Source: Jejudonia soesokkakensis (GTDB lineage Bacteria; Bacteroidota; Bacteroidia; Flavobacteriales; Flavobacteriaceae). Taken from it: a stretch of 64,000 nucleotides of DNA. Shown here piece after piece: positions 17,014-24,937 of this stretch (position 1 is its first letter; each line of letters starts with the position of its first letter). The position numbers and the translations under genes were made by a program. The notes beneath the pieces were generated by a model that was not told where the DNA came from, ran no database searches, and saw only the letters and a list, made by a program, of their open reading frames with translations. Where the stretch lies: assembly GCF_042664795.1 (NCBI RefSeq), contig NZ_JBHTBN010000005.1:62001-126000 (forward strand), given 5' to 3'.

Positions 17014-20000
17014 TTAAAAGTTTAATCCTGCTTTAAATCCGAAGCTTCTCGTTGTCGCATAACTCATATCTTCCACACCGCTCACAAAATTATTACCTTG
17101 AACTGCTAACTGCTCTGGGTCGAAATGTGGGTTTTCGGTGATGGCAAATAAGTTTCTCCCTATGAGTGATAATTTTAGATCGGCTCCTTCTTCAAGACCT
17201 AGAAATCCATTCTTTAAATCAAAAGCATACCCTATTGAGAACTGTCGTAATTTCAAATAGGAAGCATCGTAGATATTATTCTCTTCATGATTTCGGTCAT
17301 AAAACTGACGGTAATAACTTTCGGCCGAAACAGCTACCGTGTTTGGAGACCCATCTGCAGTCACGCCTTGTGCTACGATTCCTCCTTCAGGTCTTATGGT
17401 AGTTTCGGCTAATTGTCCGCCAACGTTTCCTAGAGCGCGTGTTCTAGAAACGATTTCTCCTCCTTGACGCCAGTCGAATAAGAAATTTAGATCCCAGTTT
17501 TTATACTGAAACTCATTGTTCCAGCCTAACATAAAGTCAGGATTATAATTTCCTAATTTCTGAAGGGTATTATCTGCGATGTACCTTCCGTTTTGGTCAA
17601 TAATAAAATCACCATTTTCATTCTTAAGGTATCCCGTTCCGTAGAAATCACCAACGCGCCCGCCTTCTTCCACCTGAAAGAATACCGTTTGGTTGGCACT
17701 GTCATAAATTCTGCTGAAAGCAAGTGTCAATCGACCATCATCTTGAGGTAAGTCTTCAACAATTGCTTTGTTGGTGCTAAAATTGAAGGTTGTGTTCCAC
17801 TGAAAATCCGGCTTTTTAATAGGTGTAATCCCTGCAATGATCTCAACTCCTTGCGCACGAACTTTCCCACCGTTCACTACCTGTTGATTGTATCCTGAAG
17901 AAATTGCAATCGGTAAAGAGATGATTTGGTCTTCTGTCAACGCATTGTAATAGGTGACATCTAAATTAACACGCCCTTGTAGAAACCGAAGATCTGCTCC
18001 AACCTCAAAAGAAGTTACTTTTTCAGGCTTTAGGTTTGCATTTGGAATGAAATTCTGATCGCTAAAGGTTGGTTGCCCATTAAAAGGTGTTTGCGATACA
18101 AAAGCTCCCGAAGTCTGATAAGGCCCAGTATCGTTTCCAACCTGTGCGACACTCGCCCGTAGTTTTGCAAATGAAACCTCTTTAGGCAGATCGACTACAT
18201 TCGACAAAATAAAACTTGTGGAGACCGAAGGATAAAAGAACGAAGTTCCATCTACCGAAAATGGAGTTGCTAACGCACTTGACCAGTCATTACGTCCTGT
18301 AATATCTACATACAAGAAGTTTTTGTAGCCAATTTTTGCAATTCCGTAGAGGGAATTGATACGTTTTTCACTTTCAAACTGAAAGACCTCTATTGGAGAA
18401 GCTGCATTATTTAAACTAAAAATCCCTGGTTGTGCCAGATTAACTGTCTGAGATTGTTTGGTAGAAGCAGTCTGATCCAATCTATTTCCACCTGCTGAAA
18501 TATCGAGGTTGAAATCACCAAATTGCTTGCTGTAATTTATAAGAAAATCTGTGTTTACCTCGCGATATAACACATCGTGTTCTGCATACCCACCATTTTT
18601 AAAACGGTTAGAACTAAAGTTTCTTCGAAGGCGTCTTTTTTCAGAAGAATAGTCCATTCCGCTTCGCAATGAAACACTAAGTTCGTCTGTAAAATTATGC
18701 TTGATGGAGACATTCCCAAAGAGACGGTCCCGCTCAAAGCTGTTTCGGTTTTCTAATAATATGAAATAAGGATTGTCGAAAAAGGTGTAATTGAATGAGT
18801 ATTGCTGCACACCTTCTAGGCCTGGTTGCCAATAGTTTTTTAAGCTATTGATATCTAGAGATCGTGGTCCCCAGGCAACTAACGAATAATTTACGTTTTC
18901 ACTTCCGTAACCATTAGACGGACGGTTATCACTACTCGAATTTACGTAGCTAATGGAGCTGGAAATTTTTGTCTTTTCTGTTGGGTCAAAATTAAGTTTG
19001 GTCGCAAAGGTCTGTCGATCTAAATTAACACCAGGAATGATTGATTCGCTTCTGGTATCGGTAAAAGAAAAGCGGTAATTTCCTTTTTCAAATCCGCTGG
19101 CAACCGCCACATTATTAATCGTCGTAACACCTGTTTCGTAAAAATCTTTCAGGTTATCTGGATGCGAGTTAAACTCGGTTGGCGTAATCGCCAGGCCGCT
19201 GTATAGAGATGTATCCCCTCCACGAACAATCGTGCCGTCTGGTAAAACAACAGGGCTGTCAAATTGCGGAATTAAATTTCCAACATCCAAACGAGGCCCC
19301 CAGGAATAGGTGATATTATCGTTGATACCGCCTCCAAGACCATCTACATATTCGAATTGACCTGAGTTTCCTTGTCCGTATTCATTCTGAAAGTCTGGTA
19401 ACTTGAACGCACTATCTATAAAAATTGAAGAGTTGATACTAATTCCAAGTCCTTTGGTATTCTTGCCATTTTTAGTTTCGATAACGATCACCCCGTTTGA
19501 AGCTCTCGTTCCATAGAGTGCAGCAGCACTAGGGCCTTTTAAAACTGTAACTGAAGCGATATCATCTGGATTTACTTCCATAGCCCCGTTTCCAAAGTCT
19601 ATTTCCTGAAATCCTGCAGCAGCTTCATTGGTAAAGTTGAAAACCGTTTGGTTATTAATCGGGATTCCGTCAACGACAAACAACGGATTGTTGTTAGAGA
19701 AAGAAGCTTCTCCTCGAATCGTAATCTTTGAAGAAGACCCAACACCAGTTGCTCCCTGTGATACAGTTACACCCGCCAATTTTCCCGAGAGATTATCTAA
19801 AAAGTTGATTGATTTAACACTGGAAACCCCTTCTTCGTCTAGGGCTTGTACTGTGTATCCTAACTCGCGGGTTTCACGTTTAATTCCTAATGCGGTAACG
19901 ACAACTTCGTCAAGCCCTTCGGTGGAGGTGGCAAGTTGAACATAAATGTTTGTTTTATTCCCTACAACATACGTCATGGTTGCATACCCAATCGATGAAA

Positions 20001-20208
20001 ATTGAAGTACATCTGTTTCGGCAGTGGAAACGATGCTGAAATTTCCTTCATCATCTGTTATAGTTGCTTTTTCTCCGTTGTTGAGGATGACATTTACAAA
20101 AGGAATAGGGTCGTTAGTAGCGGCAGATGTTACACTACCGGTAATCGTAGTTTGTGAATAGCCAAGTGTCGAAATACACAACAAAATGGCAATGTATAAT
20201 TGCTTCAT
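17014..20208 (-). CDS. SusC/RagA-family TonB-dependent outer-membrane transporter
   Basis: The 1064-residue protein has a signal peptide (1-18), a carboxypeptidase-regulatory-like domain (about 20-100, with GSVTSAATNDPIPFVNV), and a TonB plug with the SusC signature NNPLFVVDGIP. A long barrel with NPDFMLGWNN-type strands follows, ending in aromatic F. There is no sign of a frameshift. SusC proteins import ligands with TonB energy together with SusD. It is flanked by a DUF2064 transferase on one side and SusD plus a sodium symporter on the other, inside the arsenosugar operon. It may import an organoarsenical or a precursor, or supply an unrelated nutrient. Confidence 0.93.
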   Translation of the reverse strand: MKQLYIAILLCISTLGYSQTTITGSVTSAATNDPIPFVNVILNNGEKATITDDEGNFSIVSTAETDVLQFSSIGYATMTYVVGNKTNIYVQLATSTEGLDEVVVTALGIKRETRELGYTVQALDEEGVSSVKSINFLDNLSGKLAGVTVSQGATGVGSSSKITIRGEASFSNNNPLFVVDGIPINNQTVFNFTNEAAAGFQEIDFGNGAMEVNPDDIASVTVLKGPSAAALYGTRASNGVIVIETKNGKNTKGLGISINSSIFIDSAFKLPDFQNEYGQGNSGQFEYVDGLGGGINDNITYSWGPRLDVGNLIPQFDSPVVLPDGTIVRGGDTSLYSGLAITPTEFNSHPDNLKDFYETGVTTINNVAVASGFEKGNYRFSFTDTRSESIIPGVNLDRQTFATKLNFDPTEKTKISSSISYVNSSSDNRPSNGYGSENVNYSLVAWGPRSLDINSLKNYWQPGLEGVQQYSFNYTFFDNPYFILLENRNSFERDRLFGNVSIKHNFTDELSVSLRSGMDYSSEKRRLRRNFSSNRFKNGGYAEHDVLYREVNTDFLINYSKQFGDFNLDISAGGNRLDQTASTKQSQTVNLAQPGIFSLNNAASPIEVFQFESEKRINSLYGIAKIGYKNFLYVDITGRNDWSSALATPFSVDGTSFFYPSVSTSFILSNVVDLPKEVSFAKLRASVAQVGNDTGPYQTSGAFVSQTPFNGQPTFSDQNFIPNANLKPEKVTSFEVGADLRFLQGRVNLDVTYYNALTEDQIISLPIAISSGYNQQVVNGGKVRAQGVEIIAGITPIKKPDFQWNTTFNFSTNKAIVEDLPQDDGRLTLAFSRIYDSANQTVFFQVEEGGRVGDFYGTGYLKNENGDFIIDQNGRYIADNTLQKLGNYNPDFMLGWNNEFQYKNWDLNFLFDWRQGGEIVSRTRALGNVGGQLAETTIRPEGGIVAQGVTADGSPNTVAVSAESYYRQFYDRNHEENNIYDASYLKLRQFSIGYAFDLKNGFLGLEEGADLKLSLIGRNLFAITENPHFDPEQLAVQGNNFVSGVEDMSYATTRSFGFKAGLNF

Positions 20209-20265
20209 TAATTTGGTTTTAGTTATAAATTCAAATGATTTATCTTAAAACCAATAACTTAGCTT

Positions 20266-20961
20266 TTAGATAAAAGGTTTAAAATGAAGCTGTAGGGGAG
20301 ACCCTTTGTTGAAGTAGTTTTCCTTCTGAAAAGAAGGGAGTAAGAAGTAAATTTTTTGAACAATAGATTTTTCCGAAGTAATTATAGAAAGGAGTAGTGC
20401 ATTAATTTTTTCTGAAAACTTTCTGAAGCTATCGATTAAAACCTTTACATCACTAACACTATCAATATCCTGAAGCACTTGTAAAAAAACAACGTTAATT
20501 TTCTTCGCTGAAAGTAATCGTGAGATACTTTGGGTTAACTGTGAGGTTTGCCACGGTAATTTTAAGAACGTTTCGGTATTAAATTGAGACTTGTGTAATC
20601 CCATAAGATAATAACCCCCGTCTCGTGAAGGTCCTAAGACAATTGGATTGGTTTCAAGCGCTTGGGCTGTCTTTACTAACTGGCTGGTCTGTAAATGAGG
20701 CGTGTCATTACCTATAGTGATAATATTATCGAACCCTTGATCATACACAAACTGAATGGCATTTGTGTAGCGTTCGCCAAAGCTAGCTCCTTGCTGCTCT
20801 TTTTCAGAAAAATGAAAATAGGGAAGACCGCTGCGCTTAACTTTTGCGATGGTTTGCTTATTTAAGGCTTCAAATAACGCTTCAGAATTTGTAAAACGCT
20901 TATCTGAACTCTCTTGTTTGGCAGAATTCGCAAAAATTAATATGGCAGTGTTTTTATTCAA
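20266..20961 (-). CDS. Diverged DUF2064 glycosyltransferase-like protein
   Basis: The start is TTG at 20961. A stop codon lies two codons upstream and no early ATG is available. The 231-residue protein keeps the second half of the family, IGNDTPH and GPSRDGGYYLMG (near 113-124), which matches GSDM and GPAQDGGYYLLG of the paralogue at 11980. The N-terminal RNPELGKCKTRL nucleotide motif is replaced by an unrelated KQESSDKRF region. About 60 residues at the C-terminus are poorly conserved in type. It is probably an enzyme of altered specificity or a non-catalytic partner. It lies 34 bases after arsS and before susC. Confidence 0.75.
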   Translation of the reverse strand: MNKNTAILIFANSAKQESSDKRFTNSEALFEALNKQTIAKVKRSGLPYFHFSEKEQQGASFGERYTNAIQFVYDQGFDNIITIGNDTPHLQTSQLVKTAQALETNPIVLGPSRDGGYYLMGLHKSQFNTETFLKLPWQTSQLTQSISRLLSAKKINVVFLQVLQDIDSVSDVKVLIDSFRKFSEKINALLLSIITSEKSIVQKIYFLLPSFQKENYFNKGSPLQLHFKPFI

Positions 20962-20995
20962 TGTTTACTATAATCCTTTCTGAAGTGTCAAGTAT

Positions 20996-22063
20996 TTAAT
21001 CGGCTACAGTTCCCTGGCAACTGCTTCCAGCGCCTGCGGTACAACCGTAGCAATGTTGTGAAATTACAATATTTCTATCGTTTAAAAGATCTTCGTTATA
21101 ATCGTTTATATGTTTTACTTTACTAGCCACAGGAAGTTTCAGCATCTGATTAAAATCACAATCAAATAAATAGCCATCCCACGATATGGAAATCGTATTG
21201 GTACACATTACATTTTCGACCGCTGCAGGATTGTATGCTTCCACTAGCTGATACATGTAATCCTCGTAATTTTCCGAAGCAATTAAATAATCCAGAAAAC
21301 GAGCAATTGGTAAATTGGTAATCGCAAAAAGATTGTGGAACTGTATTCCGAAGTCCTCCAGTAAGGCACTTTTAAATTCTTTTTCCATACTTGCTTGGTC
21401 GCCCGGCAGGTATGCTCCGTTAGGATTATATACCAAATCAAGACGCAGGCTACTATCTGGCATTCCATACCCTACAGCGTTCAATTCCTGAAGCGCTTTG
21501 ATGGACATGTCAAAAACACCTTCACCTCTCTGTTTGTCTGTCTTTCCACGAGTCCAGTGCGGCATAGAACTTACCACATGTACATTGTGTTTCTTAAAGA
21601 AATCTGGTAAGTCGTAATATTTTTTATTAGCCCGGATGATCGTAAGATTACTTCGAACAATAAAATCTTTAATTCCAGCTTTACTTGCTTCTTCTACAAA
21701 TCTGCGGAAATTAGGGTTCATTTCTGGCGCACCACCCGTAAGATCCAACGTATGAGCTCCGGTATTTTTAATCACCTCAAGACATTGTTCCATCGTCTCC
21801 CAAGTCATAATTTCTTTACGGTCTGGTCCGGCATCTACGTGGCAGTGTTCGCACACCTGATTACACATATAACCGACATTGATCTGTAGGATTTCAAGTT
21901 TTTTGGGGCGTAGCGGAAACTGATTCGTTTCTTTTATTTTTTTTGCAAACGTTGGAAGTTCACCTTCCTGAAAGATTCCGTTAGAAAGAATTTCGAGTTG
22001 CCGATTGGCATTTGCAAGTTCGTTATCTCGTTTTTGAAGTGATTGTTGTTTTAGTTTTCCCAT
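20996..22063 (-). CDS. arsS: Arsenosugar biosynthesis radical SAM protein ArsS
   Basis: The 355-residue protein has the radical SAM cluster motif CNQVCEHC (C67, C71, C74), the GGAPEMN glycine motif (110-116) and a second cysteine-rich region. That region includes CTNT and FDCDF near 285-305 and a C-terminal CYGCTAGAGSSC (C338, C341, C349). It is the family first annotated as radical SAM/selenocysteine-domain protein (TIGR04167), now ArsS. In cyanobacteria it is reported to join a 5'-deoxyadenosyl group to dimethylarsinous acid. Here all the positions are Cys codons, with no in-frame TGA, so it is not a selenoprotein. The protein is cytosolic. Confidence 0.92.
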   Translation of the reverse strand: MGKLKQQSLQKRDNELANANRQLEILSNGIFQEGELPTFAKKIKETNQFPLRPKKLEILQINVGYMCNQVCEHCHVDAGPDRKEIMTWETMEQCLEVIKNTGAHTLDLTGGAPEMNPNFRRFVEEASKAGIKDFIVRSNLTIIRANKKYYDLPDFFKKHNVHVVSSMPHWTRGKTDKQRGEGVFDMSIKALQELNAVGYGMPDSSLRLDLVYNPNGAYLPGDQASMEKEFKSALLEDFGIQFHNLFAITNLPIARFLDYLIASENYEDYMYQLVEAYNPAAVENVMCTNTISISWDGYLFDCDFNQMLKLPVASKVKHINDYNEDLLNDRNIVISQHCYGCTAGAGSSCQGTVAD

Positions 22064-22201
22064 ATATACTTCCCGCGAAGGCGGGATACTCTTTTATTCA
22101 TTTTCTGCAATTGCAGATTTCAATTTTTACTTTTGAGATTCCGAACCAAGTTCGGGGGTAAGCGACTTCTCAAGTTTTCCAAATGAAAACGAAGTAGCTG
22201 C
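22064..22201. repeat. Hairpin-dense intergenic region between arsS and the peroxidase-like gene
   Basis: Four inverted repeats are packed into 138 bases. They are TCCCGC/GCGGGA at 22071-22086 with a 4-base loop; CTGCAATTGCAG at 22105-22116; a nested structure of CCGAAC/GTTCGG (22141-22155) inside TTGAGA/TCTCAA (22133-22173); and GTTTTC/GAAAAC (22174-22190). No T tract follows, so these are not ordinary terminators. They resemble the short palindromic repeats scattered in flavobacterial genomes. Confidence 0.6.
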
Positions 22202-22531
22202 TTACATCTCTAATTTATTTACTTTATTCATCATCATCGTCCCATGAACCAGCGTTGCGCCACTTTTTATAGCGGCTCCTACATGAATGGCTTCCATCAT
22301 TTGTTCTTTGGTTACACCGCGTTGAAGCGTATCTTTCGTATACGCGTCTATACAATAAGGACATTGCTCGGTATGTGCAACTGCCAATGCAATTAATGAT
22401 TTTTCACGTGCTGTTAAAGCACCTTCTTCAAATACTTTACCGTAATAATCAAAGAATTTTGTTCCGAGTTCTTCGCTCCATTCTGTTATTTTTCCGAATT
22501 TCCGAAGGTCTTTAGGGTCGTAATAAGACAT
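22202..22531 (-). CDS. Arsenosugar-associated carboxymuconolactone decarboxylase/peroxidase-like protein
   Basis: The 109-residue, single-domain helical protein matches the AhpD/CMD fold family found next to ArsS (TIGR04169). The redox pair CPYC (C57, C60) is present. The usual nearby histidine of AhpD is replaced by tyrosine (Y64). The family is thought to reduce or carry thiol-reactive intermediates by thiol-disulfide exchange; this exact role is unproven. It is the first gene of the minus-strand operon, starting at 22531, and is separated from arsS by the hairpin-rich region. Confidence 0.9.
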   Translation of the reverse strand: MSYYDPKDLRKFGKITEWSEELGTKFFDYYGKVFEEGALTAREKSLIALAVAHTEQCPYCIDAYTKDTLQRGVTKEQMMEAIHVGAAIKSGATLVHGTMMMNKVNKLEM

Positions 22532-22561
22532 TGTTGTTAGTTATTTAAAAATGTACGTAAG

Positions 22562-22583
22562 CAGGAAAATTTTGGTTTTCCTG
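22562..22583. promoter_or_regulatory. Palindrome upstream of the arsenosugar operon
   Basis: A perfect 8-base inverted repeat CAGGAAAA/TTTTCCTG with a 6-base spacer sits about 30 bases upstream of the first gene's ATG. Its symmetry and place fit an operator for a dimeric regulator. A short hairpin closing the gene at 22663 is the alternative, though no T tract follows. No exact TAnnTTTG box is visible nearby. Confidence 0.4.
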
Positions 22584-22662
22584 TTGGTAAATATAAGCAA
22601 GTAGTCTACGGAAACATAATAAACTTACGCTAGAATTTTCCGAAGCTATTATATAAACTTAT

Positions 22663-23415
22663 TCAATCGAAAGCATAGGAGACTCCTGTAGTAAAACTAT
22701 ATTGCGAATTGGGAATGCCAATTGCGGGCTTGTCGTCGTACACAAAGGTATACGTGGTTTTAAGTGAAAAATTTGTAAACAATCCTACTAATAATGAACT
22801 TTGACTAGAGATGCGATAATCACTAAAATGATCTATTCTTGGTTGGTAATATGTGGTGCTTATAAGGGTAAGATTATTTGAAGGATATAAACTAAAGGAA
22901 AGATAGGAACTTCCCCGAATATCTCGTTGAATAGGCGTTACTCCATCTGCTACCTCTTCGTATTCGAACATGACTAAAGTGCCAAGATAAAATTTGTATT
23001 TTTCAGATTGGGTAAGTTTAAATCGAGGACCCGTTCCTAAAAGGCCTCTAAAATCAATTAAATTAATTTTGTTGTATTGGGCTTGACCAAATGCTTCCCA
23101 TGTGATGAGAGGCGTTATTTTATAATTGTACCGTATATGTGAGATTAAGCTATTGCTAAAATCTTCATTTTCTATTTTTTGAAAATCCACTTCATTTTTA
23201 AAAAGGATAAGATGGTTGTTCATTTTATATTGAACATGAACATCTGTACTCAAAGTAATAAAATCATTCACATTTCTTTTTAATGCAAAATTAAGTGAGG
23301 CTGCACCTGAGAATCCTGAAGTGTCTGTGACCTTCCGAAGCGATTCTGCATTTAAAATCTGGCTATTCGCTGTGAGCATATATAAGCAGCAAAAAAGGAG
23401 AGAAATTATCTTCAT
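22663..23415 (-). CDS. DUF481 family outer-membrane beta-barrel protein
   Basis: The 250-residue protein has a signal peptide (about 1-19) and a chain of alternating amphipathic strands characteristic of DUF481 (YdiY/salt-induced type) barrels. It includes RHNYKI- and GTGPRF-like strands (here RYNYKI and LLGTGPRF) and ends in an aromatic-aspartate tail (SYAFD). A promoter box lies 20 bases upstream. It is adjacent to, but not clearly part of, the arsenosugar operon; 131 bases separate them. The function is unknown. Confidence 0.75.
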   Translation of the reverse strand: MKIISLLFCCLYMLTANSQILNAESLRKVTDTSGFSGAASLNFALKRNVNDFITLSTDVHVQYKMNNHLILFKNEVDFQKIENEDFSNSLISHIRYNYKITPLITWEAFGQAQYNKINLIDFRGLLGTGPRFKLTQSEKYKFYLGTLVMFEYEEVADGVTPIQRDIRGSSYLSFSLYPSNNLTLISTTYYQPRIDHFSDYRISSQSSLLVGLFTNFSLKTTYTFVYDDKPAIGIPNSQYSFTTGVSYAFD

Positions 23416-23435
23416 ATTGGTGGCGTTAGTTGCAA

Positions 23436-23443
23436 CAAAGATA
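23436..23443 (-). promoter_or_regulatory. Bacteroidota -7 box for the DUF481 gene
   Basis: On the minus strand the octamer TATCTTTG matches the TAnnTTTG consensus of the primary sigma factor in Bacteroidota, 20 bases before the ATG at 23415. Confidence 0.6.
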
Positions 23444-23579
23444 GAAAAATGAGCAAAAGGTGCGGATACGGAAAATTAATGGTTTAATATGTTAATTTTG
23501 TGTTTATTTTTAGGCTAAGAAGATAATCGGAACTATCTTGCGAGACTTTCAAGAAAGTACTAAAGGAATACATAATAAG

Positions 23580-23587
23580 TAACTTTG
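23580..23587 (+). promoter_or_regulatory. Bacteroidota -7 box next to a start codon
   Basis: TAACTTTG matches TAnnTTTG and ends only 5 bases before the ATG at 23593. This suggests a leaderless or nearly leaderless transcript for the small gene downstream. Confidence 0.6.
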
Positions 23588-23592
23588 AGATA

Positions 23593-23817
23593 ATGAGCAT
23601 AATAGAAGAAGCTCTTGCGTTTGAGCAGGAAAAAACAAGTTTTAAAACGACAAGCGATCGTATTAAAGCATCACGAAAAGCTAAAGCAATGATTTTAGGA
23701 GTGAATGAAATCTATAAAGAGAATCAGGATCCTGAATTAATGGAGCTAATGAAACGGCTTACGGTCGTAAAACAAAAAATTGAAAAACGCTTAAAAGGAC
23801 GTTCCTTGGCAGCCTAA
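23593..23817 (+). CDS. Conserved small cytosolic protein, unknown
   Basis: The 74-residue, highly charged helical protein (Lys/Glu-rich, KASRKAKAMI, ELMKRLTVVKQKI) has no signal or membrane segment. It looks like the small conserved hypothetical proteins common in Flavobacteriaceae. It stands alone, with its own promoter box (23580-23587) and terminator (23824-23851), so it is a monocistronic gene. No function can be assigned. Confidence 0.75.
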   Translation: MSIIEEALAFEQEKTSFKTTSDRIKASRKAKAMILGVNEIYKENQDPELMELMKRLTVVKQKIEKRLKGRSLAA

Positions 23818-23823
23818 CGATAC

Positions 23824-23851
23824 AACCCGAAACGAAAGTTTCGGGTTTTTT
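23824..23851 (+). terminator. Intrinsic terminator of the small gene
   Basis: A 10-base perfect stem, AACCCGAAAC/GTTTCGGGTT, encloses a GAAA tetraloop and runs into a T tract. The same stem sequence recurs at 24051-24080 after the tRNA gene. Confidence 0.9.
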
Positions 23852-23953
23852 ATTGTGCTATTTTTTATTCAATGTGATCCTAGATATTGGTATATCAGAA
23901 GAATTATATTTTTTATTTTTTTAAATTTAATTTTGCAATGTTTAAAATAACTT

Positions 23954-23961
23954 TATCTTTG
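23954..23961 (+). promoter_or_regulatory. Promoter of tRNA-Phe
   Basis: TATCTTTG (-7 box) lies 15 bases before the tRNA. A TTTG at 23932-23935 with an 18-base spacer serves as the -33 element, the full Bacteroidota consensus. Confidence 0.75.
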
Positions 23962-23976
23962 CGCTCGCTTTAAGCG

Positions 23977-24049
<73 letters not shown>

Positions 24050-24050
24050 C

Positions 24051-24080
24051 AAAAACCCGAAACATTTGTTTCGGGTTTTT
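24051..24080 (+). terminator. Intrinsic terminator of tRNA-Phe
   Basis: A 13-base perfect stem (24051-24063 with 24068-24080) and a 4-base loop end in a T tract immediately after the tRNA. The core AACCCGAAAC is identical to the terminator at 23824. Confidence 0.92.
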
Positions 24081-24208
24081 TGCTTTACAAAAAAGTAGAT
24101 TGGGAGAATTCAATGCAATTTAAAGGATCTTTTTGCCAGTTTTAAAATTAATCTTCAAATAACATAATTGCTGAAATTGTGTTGTATTTTTATCGTCTTT
24201 AAGCCGAA

Positions 24209-24937
24209 ATGAATTTAATAATCGATGTTGGGAATACTTTTATAAAACTTGCAGTGTTTCATGCAGACTCATTAGTGCACAAGGATGTTATTAAAGCGTC
24301 TCGTTTTTCTGAAGCACTTTTAAAAGTCAATAAAACGTATCCTGATATCACAAAATGTATTGTTTCTTCCGTTGGGAAGTTTGATAAAAATTTACTTTTA
24401 AATCTTCAAAAAAAAGTTTCGGTGTTACACCTCACTAAAGCAACTAAAGTTCCGTTTACAAATTGTTATACGACTCCAGAAACGCTTGGAGTGGATCGTA
24501 TTGCGTTAGTAAGCGCTGCTGCAGTTCAGTTTTCAGAAAAAAATGTACTAATAATTGATGCGGGAAGCTGTATTACGTACGATTTTTTAACTGCTGAAAA
24601 CAAGTACCTAGGGGGTGCTATTTCTCCAGGCTTGCAAATGCGTTTTAAAGCGATGCATACATTTACTGCTAGTTTACCACTGCTTGAATTAAAGAGAATA
24701 GATTTCTTACTTGGGAATTCTACCGAAAATTCGATGCAGGTAGGTGTTTTTAAAGCTGTTGTTAATGAAATTCAAGGCTTCATTACACAATATAAGCAAG
24801 AATATGATGATTTAACAGTTATTTTAACAGGAGGGGATGCAGAAATTTTGCTAGATAGCTTAAAAAATGACATCTTTGCCAACTCAAATTTTTTATTAGA
24901 GGGATTACACTACATTTTAGAACACAATAAGAATTAA
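24209..24937 (+). CDS. coaX: Type III pantothenate kinase
   Basis: The 242-residue protein has the ASKHA-fold motifs of CoaX: DVGNTFIKL (6-14), TPETLGVDR (around 90-98) and DAGSCITYD near 117-125. It phosphorylates pantothenate in the first step of coenzyme A synthesis, uses a monovalent cation and is insensitive to CoA feedback. The stop overlaps the start of the next gene by one base, and the order coaX, outer-membrane protein, TPR protein, lptC is usual in this family. It is the only pantothenate kinase in the window. Confidence 0.94.
   Translation: MNLIIDVGNTFIKLAVFHADSLVHKDVIKASRFSEALLKVNKTYPDITKCIVSSVGKFDKNLLLNLQKKVSVLHLTKATKVPFTNCYTTPETLGVDRIALVSAAAVQFSEKNVLIIDAGSCITYDFLTAENKYLGGAISPGLQMRFKAMHTFTASLPLLELKRIDFLLGNSTENSMQVGVFKAVVNEIQGFITQYKQEYDDLTVILTGGDAEILLDSLKNDIFANSNFLLEGLHYILEHNKN

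Noticed and set aside
20996..22063. Possible selenocysteine in the ArsS C-terminal cysteine region
   Set aside because: The relevant codons are TGC or TGT and the frame has no TGA, so no selenocysteine is needed.
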